From Xinfangfangia pollutisoli (GTDB lineage: Bacteria; Pseudomonadota; Alphaproteobacteria; Rhodobacterales; Rhodobacteraceae): DNA of 64,000 bases. A model generated the notes under the pieces. It saw only the letters and a list, made by a program, of their open reading frames with translations, made no database searches and was not told the origin of the DNA. The stretch covers positions 62,001-126,000 of the forward strand of contig NZ_JAICBZ010000003.1 of NCBI RefSeq assembly GCF_020179405.1, in the 5' to 3' direction. Below are positions 1 through 7,797 of the stretch, piece by piece. A program made the position numbers and the translations under genes. Numbering within the stretch: the first letter of the stretch is position 1; each line of letters begins with the position of its first letter.

Positions 1-1
1 T

Positions 2-364
2 ACGGTGACCTTCACCACCGATCGCCGCGTGACGGTGGAGTATTGCAAGGGCTATGCGCAGGAGGCGCCCGGCTGCGCCACGGTGTCGCGCCGCCTGTCG
101 CAGGCCGATTATGCGGCACTGCAGGAAAAGCTGGTGCCGCTTCTTGCCGGTCTGGCCGAAGCCCCGCCCCAGCCCGATCCCAACCCGCCGGTTGGCGGCG
201 GGTCCAGCTGGGGCAGCGTGTCCGTCGCGGGCAAGGACATTGCCCTGCCGGGCTTCCCGGTAGATCAGGACTATGTCCGGGTCCGGGCGATCCTGACGCT
301 TCTGGCCGATTACACCCCCAAGGGCGCGATCGACGCTGCCCAGCGCCGCGCGAAGGCGGGCTGA
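2..364 (+). CDS. Hypothetical protein, C-terminal part (gene begins before the window)
   Basis: The open frame is already running at the window edge and ends with TGA just before rnhA, so this is the 3' end of a larger gene or a short gene whose start lies outside. A GTG at position 5 could be a start but nothing upstream can be judged. The visible 120 residues hold two Cys, a Pro/Gly linker (around residues 55-67) and an acidic-to-neutral C-terminus; I see no catalytic motif, membrane segment or repeat. It lies 2 bases before the rnhA start codon, so the two are probably co-transcribed. I do not recognise the family and give no function. Confidence 0.6.
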   Translation, partial: TVTFTTDRRVTVEYCKGYAQEAPGCATVSRRLSQADYAALQEKLVPLLAGLAEAPPQPDPNPPVGGGSSWGSVSVAGKDIALPGFPVDQDYVRVRAILTLLADYTPKGAIDAAQRRAKAG

Positions 365-366
365 GC

Positions 367-837
367 ATGGCCGATCTTTTCGCCTATACGGATGGCGCCT
401 GCTCGGGCAATCCCGGCCCCGGCGGCTGGGGGGTGCTGCTGCTGGCGCGCGAAGGCGGCGCGGTGATCAAGGAGCGCGAGCTGAAAGGCGGCGAGGCGCA
501 GACCACCAACAACCGGATGGAGCTGATGGCGGCGATCTCGGCGCTGGAAAGCCTGACCCGGCCCTCGGCCCTGACCATCGTCACAGACAGCGCCTATGTG
601 AAGAACGGCGTGACCGAATGGATCCATGGCTGGAAGCGCAATGGCTGGCGCACGGCCGCCAGGGCGCCGGTCAAGAATGCCGAGCTGTGGCAAAGGCTGG
701 ATGCGGCACAGGCCACCCATCAGGTCACCTGGCGCTGGATCAAGGGCCATGCCGGCCATGCCGAGAATGAACGCGCCGATGCGCTGGCCCGGGCCGGCAT
801 GGCGCCGTTCAAGCCGAAAGCCGCGCCCGCATCCTAA
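367..837 (+). CDS. rnhA: Ribonuclease HI
   Basis: Cytoplasmic endonuclease that cuts the RNA strand of RNA-DNA hybrids (Okazaki primers, R-loops). The 156-aa product has the full RNase H fold and length. The four acidic catalytic residues are visible at D9 ([14 protein letters not shown]), E52 (NNRMEL), D74 (IVTDSAYV) and D138 (NERADALA), matching the E. coli order D10/E48/D70/D134, and the conserved basic handle [10 protein letters not shown] is present. The ATG at 367 is chosen because homology begins there; the same frame stays open upstream for about 320 bases, but that part does not resemble RNase H. It closely follows the unknown gene upstream. Confidence 0.97.
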   Translation: MADLFAYTDGACSGNPGPGGWGVLLLAREGGAVIKERELKGGEAQTTNNRMELMAAISALESLTRPSALTIVTDSAYVKNGVTEWIHGWKRNGWRTAARAPVKNAELWQRLDAAQATHQVTWRWIKGHAGHAENERADALARAGMAPFKPKAAPAS

Positions 838-889
838 CCCCCCGCACGGCAGGGTTGAAGGCGAACGCATGTTCGCCTAGCCTCGGCCC

Positions 890-1384
890 ATGCCCCGTAC
901 CCGCTCGATCCCCGATACCGAAGTTCTGGCCCTGGCCCGCGGCCTTTACGCCGCAAAGGGCGAGAAGGCGGTCAGCTTCGGCAGTGTCGGGCAGGCCGCC
1001 GGACTGGCGCCCTCGACGCTGGCCCAGCGCTATCGCTCGGTCGAGGGCATGCTGGCCGCCGCCGCCATCGCCGGCTGGGATGCGCTGATCGAGGCGAGCG
1101 CCCAGGCCGACCAGGCCGCGGCCGACAAGGGGCCGCAGGGCTATCTGAAGCTGATCGACGCCTCGGAGGCGCCGCTTTTGCTGATGCTCGGCAATCGCGA
1201 CGCGCAGGCGCGGGCGCGCGCAGCCGACTGGCGCGCCGCGGTCGAGGCGGCGCTGATCCGCCGGCTGGGCCAGGGCGACAAGGCGCGCTCGGGCGCGCAG
1301 GCGCTGTTTGCCGCCTGGCAGGGGCAGTTGCTGTGGGACGGCAGCGCCTCGGGGCTGAAGGACATCGCCCGCCGCCTGTCTTAG
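890..1384 (+). CDS. TetR-family transcriptional regulator
   Basis: A 164-aa protein with an N-terminal TetR-type helix-turn-helix around residues 25-52 (VSFGSVGQAAGLAPSTLAQRY), preceded by a helix of the kind seen in TetR proteins (DTEVLALARGLYAAKG). The C-terminal 110 residues are alpha-helical and Ala-rich, with no recognisable ligand motif, as is usual because that domain varies by effector. It is shorter than the typical 190-210 aa. It starts 52 bases after rnhA on the same strand and ends 19 bases before the convergent small membrane gene. Its target cannot be read from the sequence. Family call is fairly secure from the HTH; the effector is unknown. Confidence 0.8.
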   Translation: MPRTRSIPDTEVLALARGLYAAKGEKAVSFGSVGQAAGLAPSTLAQRYRSVEGMLAAAAIAGWDALIEASAQADQAAADKGPQGYLKLIDASEAPLLLMLGNRDAQARARAADWRAAVEAALIRRLGQGDKARSGAQALFAAWQGQLLWDGSASGLKDIARRLS

Positions 1385-1403
1385 GCCGGCTGTCCTGACG
1401 CGC

Positions 1404-1637
1404 CTATCTGATCCAGGTCTTCCAGGCCCAGATCAGCGCCACCGCCCCCAGAAGCGCGCCGACAAAGCCCGCCGCCGTCGCGAAAGCCACGATCAGCAGC
1501 CGCAGCACCAGCCCGCCGATCAGCGCACCGACGATGCCAATCGCAATGGTGGTGGGCAGGTCGGCATCGACCCGCATGATCCGCGTTGCCAGGAACCCGG
1601 CCGCGATGCCGATGATGATCAACCAGACAAAGGCCAT
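1404..1637 (-). CDS. Small hydrophobic membrane protein
   Basis: A 77-aa protein made of three hydrophobic segments (about residues 2-19, 28-48 and 52-71) with a conserved-looking Gly-rich middle (GIVGALIGGLVL), ending in WAWKTWIR. The shape resembles the GlsB/YeaQ/YmgE transglycosylase-associated membrane proteins, although the match is only in overall shape. I chose the ATG at 1637 over an ATG at 1661 because a strong purine-rich ribosome site (AGGAAAGGGGGG) lies inside the longer version and immediately upstream of 1637. It is transcribed away from fmt's 3' end and may be the last gene of the def-fmt strand. Confidence 0.7.
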   Translation of the reverse strand: MAFVWLIIIGIAAGFLATRIMRVDADLPTTIAIGIVGALIGGLVLRLLIVAFATAAGFVGALLGAVALIWAWKTWIR

Positions 1638-1730
1638 GCTCGGGCCCCCCTTTCCTGACAAGGAATATGGGGGCTCGACCGCGGCGGCGAAAGGTGGGCC
1701 TTCCCCCCGTCGCGCAAAAACGGCCCGGCC

Positions 1731-2630
1731 TCAGCCCAGCGTTTCTGGCAGGACCAGCCCCTTCAGCACCTCGGCCGCCGGCATCGGCCGCTTGCCCTCG
1801 CGCTGCGCCTCGGTCACCTCGACCGCGCCGGTCCCGCAGGCGATGGTGAAGCCCGACAGAACCTGCCCCGGCACCCCGCCGCCTTCGGCCAGGCGCGCGC
1901 GCAAGAGCTTGACCCGCTCGGCCCCGATCTGCACCCAGGCGCCGGGGAAGGGCGACAGGCCGCGGATCAGCCGGTCAACCTCGACCGCCGGGCGGGTGAA
2001 ATCCACCCGCGCCTCGGCCTTGTCGATCTTGGCGGCATAGGTCACGCCGGTCTCAGGCTGCTGCGGCGCGGCCACCAGATCGGGCAGCCGCTCCAGCGCC
2101 TGAACGATCAGCCGCGCGCCCAGCGCCGACAGCCGGTCATGCAACCCGGCCGCGGTTTCCTCGGCCCCGATCGCCAGCGCCTCGCGCAACAGCACCGGCC
2201 CGGTGTCCAGCCCCGCCTCCATCTGCATGATGCAGACGCCGGTCTCGGCATCGCCCGCCATGATCGCCCGCTGGATCGGCGCCGCCCCGCGCCAGCGCGG
2301 CAGAAGCGAGGCATGGATGTTCAGACAGCCCAGACGCGGCGCATCCAGCACCGGCTGCGGCAGGATCAGCCCATAGGCCACCACCACTGCCGCATCGGCG
2401 CCCAGGTCCGCGAATTCGGCCTGCGCCTGCGGATCGCGCAGCGTCACCGGATGGCGCACCGGCAGACCCAAGGCCTCGGCCGCGGCCTGCACCGGCGAGG
2501 GGCGCAGCGCCTTGCCCCGCCCGGCGGGCCGGGGCGGCTGGGTGTAGACGCACAGGATCTCATGCCGCGCGGCCAGGGCCTGAAGAACGGGCACCGAGAA
2601 ATCGGGCGTGCCCATGAACACCAGCTTCAT
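1731..2630 (-). CDS. fmt: Methionyl-tRNA formyltransferase
   Basis: Transfers a formyl group from 10-formyl-tetrahydrofolate to initiator Met-tRNA. The 299-aa length is normal. The N-terminal formyltransferase domain opens with the typical [14 protein letters not shown] and carries the signature [12 protein letters not shown] with catalytic N104 and H106 and D142 in the LDTGPV motif; the C-terminal OB-like domain follows from about residue 205. The start overlaps the stop of the upstream deformylase-like gene by 4 bases, so the def paralogue and fmt form an operon, the usual pairing because formylation and deformylation are successive steps in N-terminal processing. Confidence 0.97.
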   Translation of the reverse strand: MKLVFMGTPDFSVPVLQALAARHEILCVYTQPPRPAGRGKALRPSPVQAAAEALGLPVRHPVTLRDPQAQAEFADLGADAAVVVAYGLILPQPVLDAPRLGCLNIHASLLPRWRGAAPIQRAIMAGDAETGVCIMQMEAGLDTGPVLLREALAIGAEETAAGLHDRLSALGARLIVQALERLPDLVAAPQQPETGVTYAAKIDKAEARVDFTRPAVEVDRLIRGLSPFPGAWVQIGAERVKLLRARLAEGGGVPGQVLSGFTIACGTGAVEVTEAQREGKRPMPAAEVLKGLVLPETLG

Positions 2631-3130
2631 CCGCGCCTCCGCAGCTTTTCCGCCTTGGCGATCAGCATCTTGCGTTTCACGCTGGACAGGTGGTCGAAAT
2701 ACATCTTGCCCGCCAGATGGTCGATCTGATGCTGCGCGCTTGTGGCCCAGAGCCCGACGAAATCGCGCTCTTCCACTTGCCCTTCGGCATTCAGGAACCG
2801 CACCGTCACCGCGCGCGGCCGGGAAATCACCGCCGAGACGCCGGGCAGGTTGGGGCTGGCCTCTTCATGCTCGCGCAGCTGCACGCTGGCATGCAGCACC
2901 TCGGGGTTGGCCATCAGCACCGCCTGCCCCCGCGCCTCGGAACAGTCGACCACCGCCAGCCGCAGCGGCACGCCGATCTGCACCGCGGCCAGGCCGTAAC
3001 CCGGCATCGCCTCCATCGTATCGACCATGTCGCGCCAGATCGCGCGCACGTCTTCGGTGATCTCGGCCACATCGGCGGCGGGCTGGCGCAGCACCTGCGC
3101 GGGCCAGGGAATGCAGATCCGCGCGGTCAT
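2627..3130 (-). CDS. Peptide deformylase paralogue with degenerate active site
   Basis: A 167-aa protein with the polypeptide deformylase fold and length, but all three active-site motifs differ from the consensus. Motif 1 GxGLAAPQ reads GYGLAAVQ (residues 44-51). Motif 2 EGCLS reads EASPN (90-94), so the metal-binding Cys is replaced by Ser. Motif 3 HEx DH reads HQIDH (134-138), so the catalytic Glu is replaced by Gln; the two His ligands remain. It overlaps fmt by 4 bases downstream and the next deformylase gene by 4 bases upstream, so all three genes are co-transcribed. From family knowledge, loss of Cys and Glu should abolish or greatly reduce deformylation; it may bind formyl-peptides, bind the ribosome or have another hydrolase role. 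Function is inferred, not shown. Confidence 0.85.
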   Translation of the reverse strand: MTARICIPWPAQVLRQPAADVAEITEDVRAIWRDMVDTMEAMPGYGLAAVQIGVPLRLAVVDCSEARGQAVLMANPEVLHASVQLREHEEASPNLPGVSAVISRPRAVTVRFLNAEGQVEERDFVGLWATSAQHQIDHLAGKMYFDHLSSVKRKMLIAKAEKLRRRG

Positions 3131-3615
3131 GCCAGCACCTCGGCCTCGGCCCGGGCGCGGTCTTCCGGCGCCAGCCGGTCCAGCGTCAGGATGCCGTCCA
3201 GATGGTCATATTCATGCTGGGCGCAGATCGCGGCAAAGCCCTGCAGCAGCGCCTCTTGCACCGCACCGTCCAGCCCCTGCCAGCGCAGCCGGATCTCGGC
3301 CGCGCGGGTCACCTGCACCGTCGGGCCCGGGATCGACAGGCAGCCCTCGGGGCCGGTCACCACCGCCTCGGACCGCCAGAGGATTTCGGGGTTCGCCATC
3401 ACCAGGGGCGCCGGTGTGCCCTCTTTCCAGCTGACATCCATCACGAACAGCCGGATCAGCTGCCCCACCTGCGGCGCGGCCAGACCGCGGCCGGGCGCGG
3501 CATACATCGTCTCAAGCATGTCTTCGGCCAGAGCCGTCAGGGCCGGCCCCGGCAGGGCGGGCTCGCAAGGGCTGGAAAGCCGGACATCGGGCCAGCGCAG
3601 GATCGGCAGGATCAT
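3127..3615 (-). CDS. def: Peptide deformylase (second, canonical copy)
   Basis: Metal-dependent enzyme that removes the N-formyl group from new proteins. The 162-aa product has all three motifs intact: GRGLAAPQ (42-49), EGCLS (90-94) and QHEYDH (133-138), giving the Cys/His/His metal site and the catalytic Glu. It is slightly shorter than the copy at 4155-4670 and ends without the basic tail that copy has. Its 3' end overlaps the degenerate paralogue by 4 bases. Two canonical deformylases plus one altered copy within 2 kb point to an old tandem duplication. Confidence 0.93.
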   Translation of the reverse strand: MILPILRWPDVRLSSPCEPALPGPALTALAEDMLETMYAAPGRGLAAPQVGQLIRLFVMDVSWKEGTPAPLVMANPEILWRSEAVVTGPEGCLSIPGPTVQVTRAAEIRLRWQGLDGAVQEALLQGFAAICAQHEYDHLDGILTLDRLAPEDRARAEAEVLA

Positions 3616-3688
3616 ACGGAATACCTCAGCTGTGTGGCGCCGGACTTAGCGCTATCACCGGGTGAAGTCACCCCTGCCCGAGGCTCCG

Positions 3689-4081
3689 ATGCACAAGCCC
3701 CTGACCGCCGCCCTTCTGTCGCTGACCCTTGCCGCGCCCGCCCTGGCCGATGGCGGGGTGACCGTCGCCCTGCCCGATCCGGGCAGCGTGGCGCGCGTGG
3801 CGGACGAGGCCTTCCTGCATCAGCTGGTGCTGGCCAATGTGGTGGGGATGAATTGCGACGGCTTCCGGCTGACGGATGGCGAATGGGCGCTGATCACCGG
3901 CACCGCCGATCTGGTCGCCGCCGCGCTGAAACTGGACACGGCCGCCTATGACAGCGGCTTTTACGGGCCCGCCTTCGACGCGCTGGACCGGCCCGAGACC
4001 TGCGCGACCGAAGGCCCGAAGATCGCCCCGCTGATCGAGCGGCTGAAGGCCATGGGCGGCGGCACGACCCCGATCGGCTAA
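3689..4081 (+). CDS. Small secreted hypothetical protein
   Basis: A 130-aa product that begins with a clear Sec signal peptide (basic start, hydrophobic core LTAALLSLTLAAPALA, cleavage after ALA near residue 20). The predicted mature part has two Cys (in GMNCDGF and ETCATEG) that could form a disulfide in the periplasm, and no catalytic motif I recognise. I use the ATG at 3689 because the signal peptide starts there; a GTG at 3662 in the same frame would add nine residues in front of it. It is the only plus-strand gene inside the minus-strand deformylase cluster, splitting two def copies. Confidence 0.7.
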   Translation: MHKPLTAALLSLTLAAPALADGGVTVALPDPGSVARVADEAFLHQLVLANVVGMNCDGFRLTDGEWALITGTADLVAAALKLDTAAYDSGFYGPAFDALDRPETCATEGPKIAPLIERLKAMGGGTTPIG

Positions 4082-4154
4082 GGCCGGGGCCTATCGGCCA
4101 AGGCCGCGTCCGCAGGCGCGAAGGCCGGGGCCGCGGGCGCATGGGCGGCGCGCG

Positions 4155-4670
4155 TCAGAACCCGCGCGCGCGCTCGCGCTTCAGCTTTTCCATCTTGCGG
4201 GTGATCATCTGCCGCTTCAGCGGGCCCAGATAATCGATGAACAGCTTGCCATCGAGATGGTCCATCTCATGCTGCACGCAGGTCGCCCACAGCCCTTCGA
4301 AGGTGCGTTCCTGCGGCGCGCCGTCCAGATCGGTCCAGCGCACGGTGACGGCGGCGGGCCGCTTGACCTCGGCATATTGCTCGGGGATCGACAGGCAGCC
4401 TTCCTCATAGGTCGACACGTCTTCCGAGGCCCAGACCGTTTCGGGATTGATCAGCACCATCGGCTCGGGCGGGCCGTCCTTGATGCAATCCATCACCAGA
4501 ACCCGCTTGTTCACGCCCACTTGCGGCGCGGCCAGACCCACGCCCGGCGCGTCATACATGGTTTCCAGCATGTCGGCCGCCAGCCGCTTCACCTCATCGG
4601 TGATGTCGGTGACAGGCGCACAGGGCTTTTTCAGGCGCGGGTCGGGATGGATCAGGATGGGACGGATCAT
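4155..4670 (-). CDS. def: Peptide deformylase (main copy)
   Basis: A 171-aa canonical iron/zinc deformylase, probably the housekeeping copy because it has the most typical sequence and a C-terminal basic helix (KRQMITRKMEKLKRERARGF), which in bacterial deformylases contacts the ribosome. Motifs: GVGLAAPQ (43-50), EGCLS (90-94), QHEMDH (133-138). It lies upstream of the other two copies on the same strand, separated from them by the small secreted-protein gene on the opposite strand (gap of about 540 bases), so a shared transcript is possible but not proven. Divergent from the MalY-type gene, with 148 bases between the two starts. Confidence 0.97.
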   Translation of the reverse strand: MIRPILIHPDPRLKKPCAPVTDITDEVKRLAADMLETMYDAPGVGLAAPQVGVNKRVLVMDCIKDGPPEPMVLINPETVWASEDVSTYEEGCLSIPEQYAEVKRPAAVTVRWTDLDGAPQERTFEGLWATCVQHEMDHLDGKLFIDYLGPLKRQMITRKMEKLKRERARGF

Positions 4671-4818
4671 GCCCCTGATCTAGGGGAAGCCCCCCGCCCG
4701 ACGCAAGACCCCGAAGCATGACCCGCCGCGCGCCCCCCCTGATATGACTTTCGCGGGTGACTTCCGCCCGCCGCCCCCGTATCAAATCAGCCGGACCCAA
4801 CCAGCAGCAGTGCCGATC

Positions 4819-5994
4819 ATGAACTTTGACACGCCGATTTCCCGCCAGGGAACCCATTGTGCGAAATGGGACATGATGCAAAGCCTTTACGGGCTTTCCC
4901 CCGAAGAAGGCCTGGCCATGTGGGTGGCCGACATGGAGTTTCGCCCACCCGCCGTGGTGCAGAAGGCGCTGCAGAAGATGCTGGACCATGGCATCTACGG
5001 CTATTTCGGCGATGATGCCGCCTATCTGGCCGCGATCCGCTGGTGGATGGAAACCCGGCACGGCTGGTCGCCCGATCCCGCGCATATCTTCACCACCCAT
5101 GGGCTGGTGAATGGCACGGCGCTGTGCATCGACGCCTTCACCAAGCCGGGCGATGCGGTGGTGCTGATGACCCCGGTCTATCACGCCTTCGCCCGCATCA
5201 TCCGCGCCGCCGGGCGCGAGGTCACCGAATGCCCGCTGGCGGTGGTGAACGGCCGGCACGAGATGGATTTCGCCGCCTGGGAAACCTGCCTGACCGGGCG
5301 CGAGACCATGCTGATCCTCTGCTCGCCGCACAATCCCGGCGGGCGGGTCTGGTCGCGCGACGAATTGCAGGCGGTGGCCGAGTTCTGCAAGCGCCACGAT
5401 CTGGTGCTGGTCTCGGATGAAATCCATGCCGATCTGGTCTTTCCGGGCGGGCCGCGGCATCTGCCGATGACGCTTGCCGCGCCCGAGGCGCAGGACCGGC
5501 TGGTGATGATGACCGCCGCGACCAAGACCTTCAACATCGCCGGCGCCCATACCGGCAATGTCACCATCGCCGATGAGGCGCTGCGCAAGCGCTTTGCCGG
5601 GCGGATGAACGCCATGGGCATCTCGCCCAACAGTTTCGGCATGCAGATGGTGACGGCGGCCTATTCGCCCGAGGGGGCGGCCTGGGTCGATGGGCTGATG
5701 GCCTATCTCGATGGCAATCGCCGGATCTTCGATGCGGCGGTGAATGCGCTGCCGGGCCTGTCCTCGATGCCGCTGGAAGCCACCTATCTGGCCTGGGTCG
5801 ATTTCTCGGGCACCGGCATGACGGCCGAGGAAATCCGCGCCCGGGTCGAGGGGCAGGCCAAGATCGCCACCAATTACGGCGAGGCCTTCGGCCAGGGCGG
5901 CGCCAGCCATCTGCGCTTCAATCTGGGCGCGCCGCGGGCCCAGGTGGAAGAGGCGGTGGAACGGCTGACCGCGGTCTTTGCCGATCTGCAATAG
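4819..5994 (+). CDS. MalY/PatB-type PLP aminotransferase (likely cystathionine beta-lyase)
   Basis: A 391-aa fold-type I PLP enzyme of the MalY/PatB branch, which cleaves cystathionine or cysteine and related C-S bonds in the cytoplasm. The evidence is the N-terminal MNFDTP...WVADMEF block typical of this branch, HNPGGRVWSRDEL (171-183), SDEIHADL (199-206) and the PLP-binding lysine K236 in TAATKTFNIAGAHTGN. The ATG at 4819 is chosen because homology begins there; an earlier start at 4744 would add an unlikely Pro-rich tail. The stop is directly followed by the ATG of the L,D-transpeptidase gene, so they are co-transcribed. Substrate is inferred from the family and not proven. Confidence 0.88.
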   Translation: MNFDTPISRQGTHCAKWDMMQSLYGLSPEEGLAMWVADMEFRPPAVVQKALQKMLDHGIYGYFGDDAAYLAAIRWWMETRHGWSPDPAHIFTTHGLVNGTALCIDAFTKPGDAVVLMTPVYHAFARIIRAAGREVTECPLAVVNGRHEMDFAAWETCLTGRETMLILCSPHNPGGRVWSRDELQAVAEFCKRHDLVLVSDEIHADLVFPGGPRHLPMTLAAPEAQDRLVMMTAATKTFNIAGAHTGNVTIADEALRKRFAGRMNAMGISPNSFGMQMVTAAYSPEGAAWVDGLMAYLDGNRRIFDAAVNALPGLSSMPLEATYLAWVDFSGTGMTAEEIRARVEGQAKIATNYGEAFGQGGASHLRFNLGAPRAQVEEAVERLTAVFADLQ

Positions 5995-6549
5995 ATGCGG
6001 CGAGGCCTTGGCCGGCTTTTCGCGGCGCTGACGCTTCTGGCGGTGATCGCGGCGGCGGCGCTGATCTGGCGCGGCCCGCCCGCCCCGCCGGAGGACCCGC
6101 TTTCTGGCCCGATTTCTGGCCCGATCTCTGGACCCGTCGATCTGGTGCTGATCGAGAAATCCGCCCGCCGGATGACGCTGCTCCGCGGCGGGCAAAGCCT
6201 GCGGACCTATCGCATCGCCCTGGGCTTTGCCCCCGAAGGCGACAAGGAACGCGAGGGCGATGGCCGCACGCCCGAGGGCCGCTTCACCATCGACCGGCGC
6301 AATCCCGGCTCGGCCTATACGCTGTCGCTGGGGATCGACTATCCTCGCCCCGAAGACCGCGCCCGGGCCCGGGCCGGCGGCTATGCGCCGGGCGGCGACA
6401 TCATGATCCACGGCCAGCCCAATGCGCTCCCCGACGGCCAGGCCCTGCCCGGCGACTGGACGGCCGGCTGCATCGCCCTGACCAATGCCGAGATCCGCGA
6501 GATCTGGGCGGTGGTGGATCTGGGAACCCCGGTCGAGATCCGGCCCTGA
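5995..6549 (+). CDS. L,D-transpeptidase family (YkuD) protein
   Basis: A 184-aa envelope protein with an N-terminal membrane anchor (about residues 8-25) and a periplasmic YkuD domain that cross-links peptidoglycan through a catalytic Cys or attaches lipoproteins to it. The active-site motif is visible: H139 in MIHGQPN and C159 in DWTAGCIALTN. Between anchor and domain lies a short linker with an SGPI unit repeated three times, matching a 12-base imperfect direct repeat in the DNA around 6102-6137. It starts immediately after the stop of the MalY-type gene. It is at the small end of the family, without a LysM or peptidoglycan-binding domain. Confidence 0.85.
   Translation: MRRGLGRLFAALTLLAVIAAAALIWRGPPAPPEDPLSGPISGPISGPVDLVLIEKSARRMTLLRGGQSLRTYRIALGFAPEGDKEREGDGRTPEGRFTIDRRNPGSAYTLSLGIDYPRPEDRARARAGGYAPGGDIMIHGQPNALPDGQALPGDWTAGCIALTNAEIREIWAVVDLGTPVEIRP
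6102..6137 (+). repeat. Three imperfect 12-base direct repeats encoding SGPI
   Basis: Three consecutive units of about 12 bases (tctggcccgatt, tctggcccgatc and tctggacccgtc) encode the SGPI/SGPI/SGPV linker of the L,D-transpeptidase. Such a run could expand or shrink by slippage without breaking the frame. Confidence 0.6.
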
Positions 6550-6622
6550 AACCGCCGGCTCCGCCCCGCCCCCTTGCGCCTGCGGCGTTTCGGCAGTATT
6601 GCCCGGCCCCTTCCCGGATTTG

Positions 6623-6651
6623 TTGAGATCGGCGTCGCTGCGCGCTAGTTT
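6623..6651 (+). promoter_or_regulatory. Putative sigma-70 promoter for rsfS-rlmH
   Basis: TTGAGA (6623-6628), a 17-base spacer and TAGTTT (6646-6651) resemble a -35/-10 pair. It would start RNA near 6658, about 50 bases before the rsfS start codon. Assigned by eye only. Confidence 0.45.
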
Positions 6652-6707
6652 GGGAACAGCCCGGCGCCGGGGCACGTGGACGGCGCGCCATCTGGAGGAC
6701 CCAAGTC

Positions 6708-7139
6708 CTGTCCCATTCTGACCCCAAGACGGGGCTTCCGACCGCCCCGCGCGAAGCGCGCCTCGCGCCCGACGATGTCACATCCGAACAGATCCTCGCG
6801 GCCGTGCTGGCCTCGGTCGATGACGACAAGGCCGAGGAGATCGTGTCGATCGACCTGCGCGGCCGTTCGGACGTGGCCGATCACATGGTGATCTGCTCGG
6901 GCCGGTCGTCCCGCCAGGTCGCGGCGATCGCCGAGAAACTGGCCGACCGGCTGAAACAGGCCTTCGGGATCAATGTGAAGATGGAAGGGCGGGAAACCGG
7001 CGACTGGGTGCTGATCGACACCGGCGACGTGATCGTCCATGTCTTCCGCCCGGAAGTGCGCGATTTCTACCAGCTGGAAAAGATGTGGATGCCGGCGGAT
7101 CAGGCGGCGGCACGGCCGATCTCTGCCAGCAAGGCCTGA
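6708..7139 (+). CDS. rsfS: Ribosome silencing factor RsfS, apparent CTG start
   Basis: A protein of the Iojap/RsfS family that binds ribosomal protein uL14 and blocks 30S-50S joining in starvation. The conserved body begins with SEQILAAVLASVDDDKAEEIVSIDLRG and contains DHMVICSGRSSRQV, GDWVLIDTGDVIVHVF and RDFYQLEKMW. Homology starts before the first GTG at 6804, yet between 6708 and 6804 there is no ATG, GTG or TTG in frame. A CTG at 6708 lies 9 bases after a strong GGAGG ribosome site (6694-6698), giving 143 aa. I therefore call CTG as start; the shorter GTG version (111 aa) is the alternative. rlmH follows, overlapping the stop by one base. Confidence 0.85.
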   Translation: MSHSDPKTGLPTAPREARLAPDDVTSEQILAAVLASVDDDKAEEIVSIDLRGRSDVADHMVICSGRSSRQVAAIAEKLADRLKQAFGINVKMEGRETGDWVLIDTGDVIVHVFRPEVRDFYQLEKMWMPADQAAARPISASKA

Positions 7140-7609
7140 TGCGGCTGCATCTCTGCGCCGTGGGCCGGCTGCGGGCCGGGCCCGAGCGGGTGCTGATCGA
7201 CGATTACCTCGACCGTCTGGGCAAGACGGGCCGGGCCCTTGGCTTGGGCCCGGTTGCCGAGCATGAGGTCGAAGACCGCAAGGGCGGCGGCATGCAGGCC
7301 GAGGCGCAGCTTCTGGCGCGCGCGGTGCCGGCGGGCGCCGTCCTGTGCATTCTGGACGAACGCGGCCTGCAGCTGACCTCGCCCGATCTCGCCGCCCAGC
7401 TGGCGGGCTGGCGCGATGGCGGGCGGCAGGATGCGGCCTTCCTGATCGGTGGCGCCGACGGGCTGGCGCCGGACCTGCGCGCCCGCGCCGATCTGGCGAT
7501 CAGCTTCGGGCGCATGGTCTGGCCGCATATGCTGGTGCGGGTCATGCTGGCCGAACAGCTGTACCGCGCCGCCACCATCCTTTCCGGATCGCCCTATCAC
7601 CGGGTCTGA
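7139..7609 (+). CDS. rlmH: 23S rRNA (pseudouridine-1915 N3) methyltransferase RlmH
   Basis: A 156-aa SPOUT-class methyltransferase that modifies 23S rRNA at position 1915 on the 70S ribosome, using S-adenosylmethionine. Recognised by normal length, the start MRLHLCAVGRLR, the FLIGGADGL motif that binds the cofactor, and the C-terminal block ISFGRMVWPHMLVRVMLAEQ ending in YHRV. It overlaps the rsfS stop by one base (TGATG), the standard bacterial gene pair. An ATG at 7085 in the same frame is rejected because its extra residues lie in rsfS and do not match the family. Confidence 0.96.
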   Translation: MRLHLCAVGRLRAGPERVLIDDYLDRLGKTGRALGLGPVAEHEVEDRKGGGMQAEAQLLARAVPAGAVLCILDERGLQLTSPDLAAQLAGWRDGGRQDAAFLIGGADGLAPDLRARADLAISFGRMVWPHMLVRVMLAEQLYRAATILSGSPYHRV

Positions 7610-7694
7610 ACCGGAGCGCTGCCCCTGCCAATAGAGGGGGCTCTGCCCGTGCGAAAAGAGGGGGGCTCTGCCCCCCGGGCTCCGCCCTCCCCCC

Positions 7695-7765
7695 GGGATA
7701 TTTCTGCAGAGAGGAAGGCCAATGCGGCTTTCTTCCTGCCGCCTTCCTCTCTGCAAAAATATCCC
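7695..7765. terminator. Large inverted repeat between convergent rlmH and slt genes
   Basis: A 24-base arm at 7695-7718 (beginning GGGATATTTCTGCAGAG) is matched on the other strand by 7742-7765 with a single mismatch, around a 23-base loop. The AT-rich outer ends give T-rich tracts on both strands, so it can terminate transcription from both sides. Just before it (7632-7690) lies a GC-rich stretch with short repeats of GGGGGCTCTGCCC type. The form looks like a dispersed intergenic repeat of these bacteria rather than a unique terminator. Confidence 0.75.
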
Positions 7766-7797
7766 CGCCGGAGGCATCCGACGCCGCCACAGGCGCC

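Noticed and set aside
4594-6675. Large minus-strand open frame of 693 codons overlapping the MalY-type and L,D-transpeptidase genes
   Set aside because: It mirrors two clear plus-strand genes; its translation is low-complexity Arg/Gly/His-rich text with no motif, the usual shadow of GC-rich codon bias.
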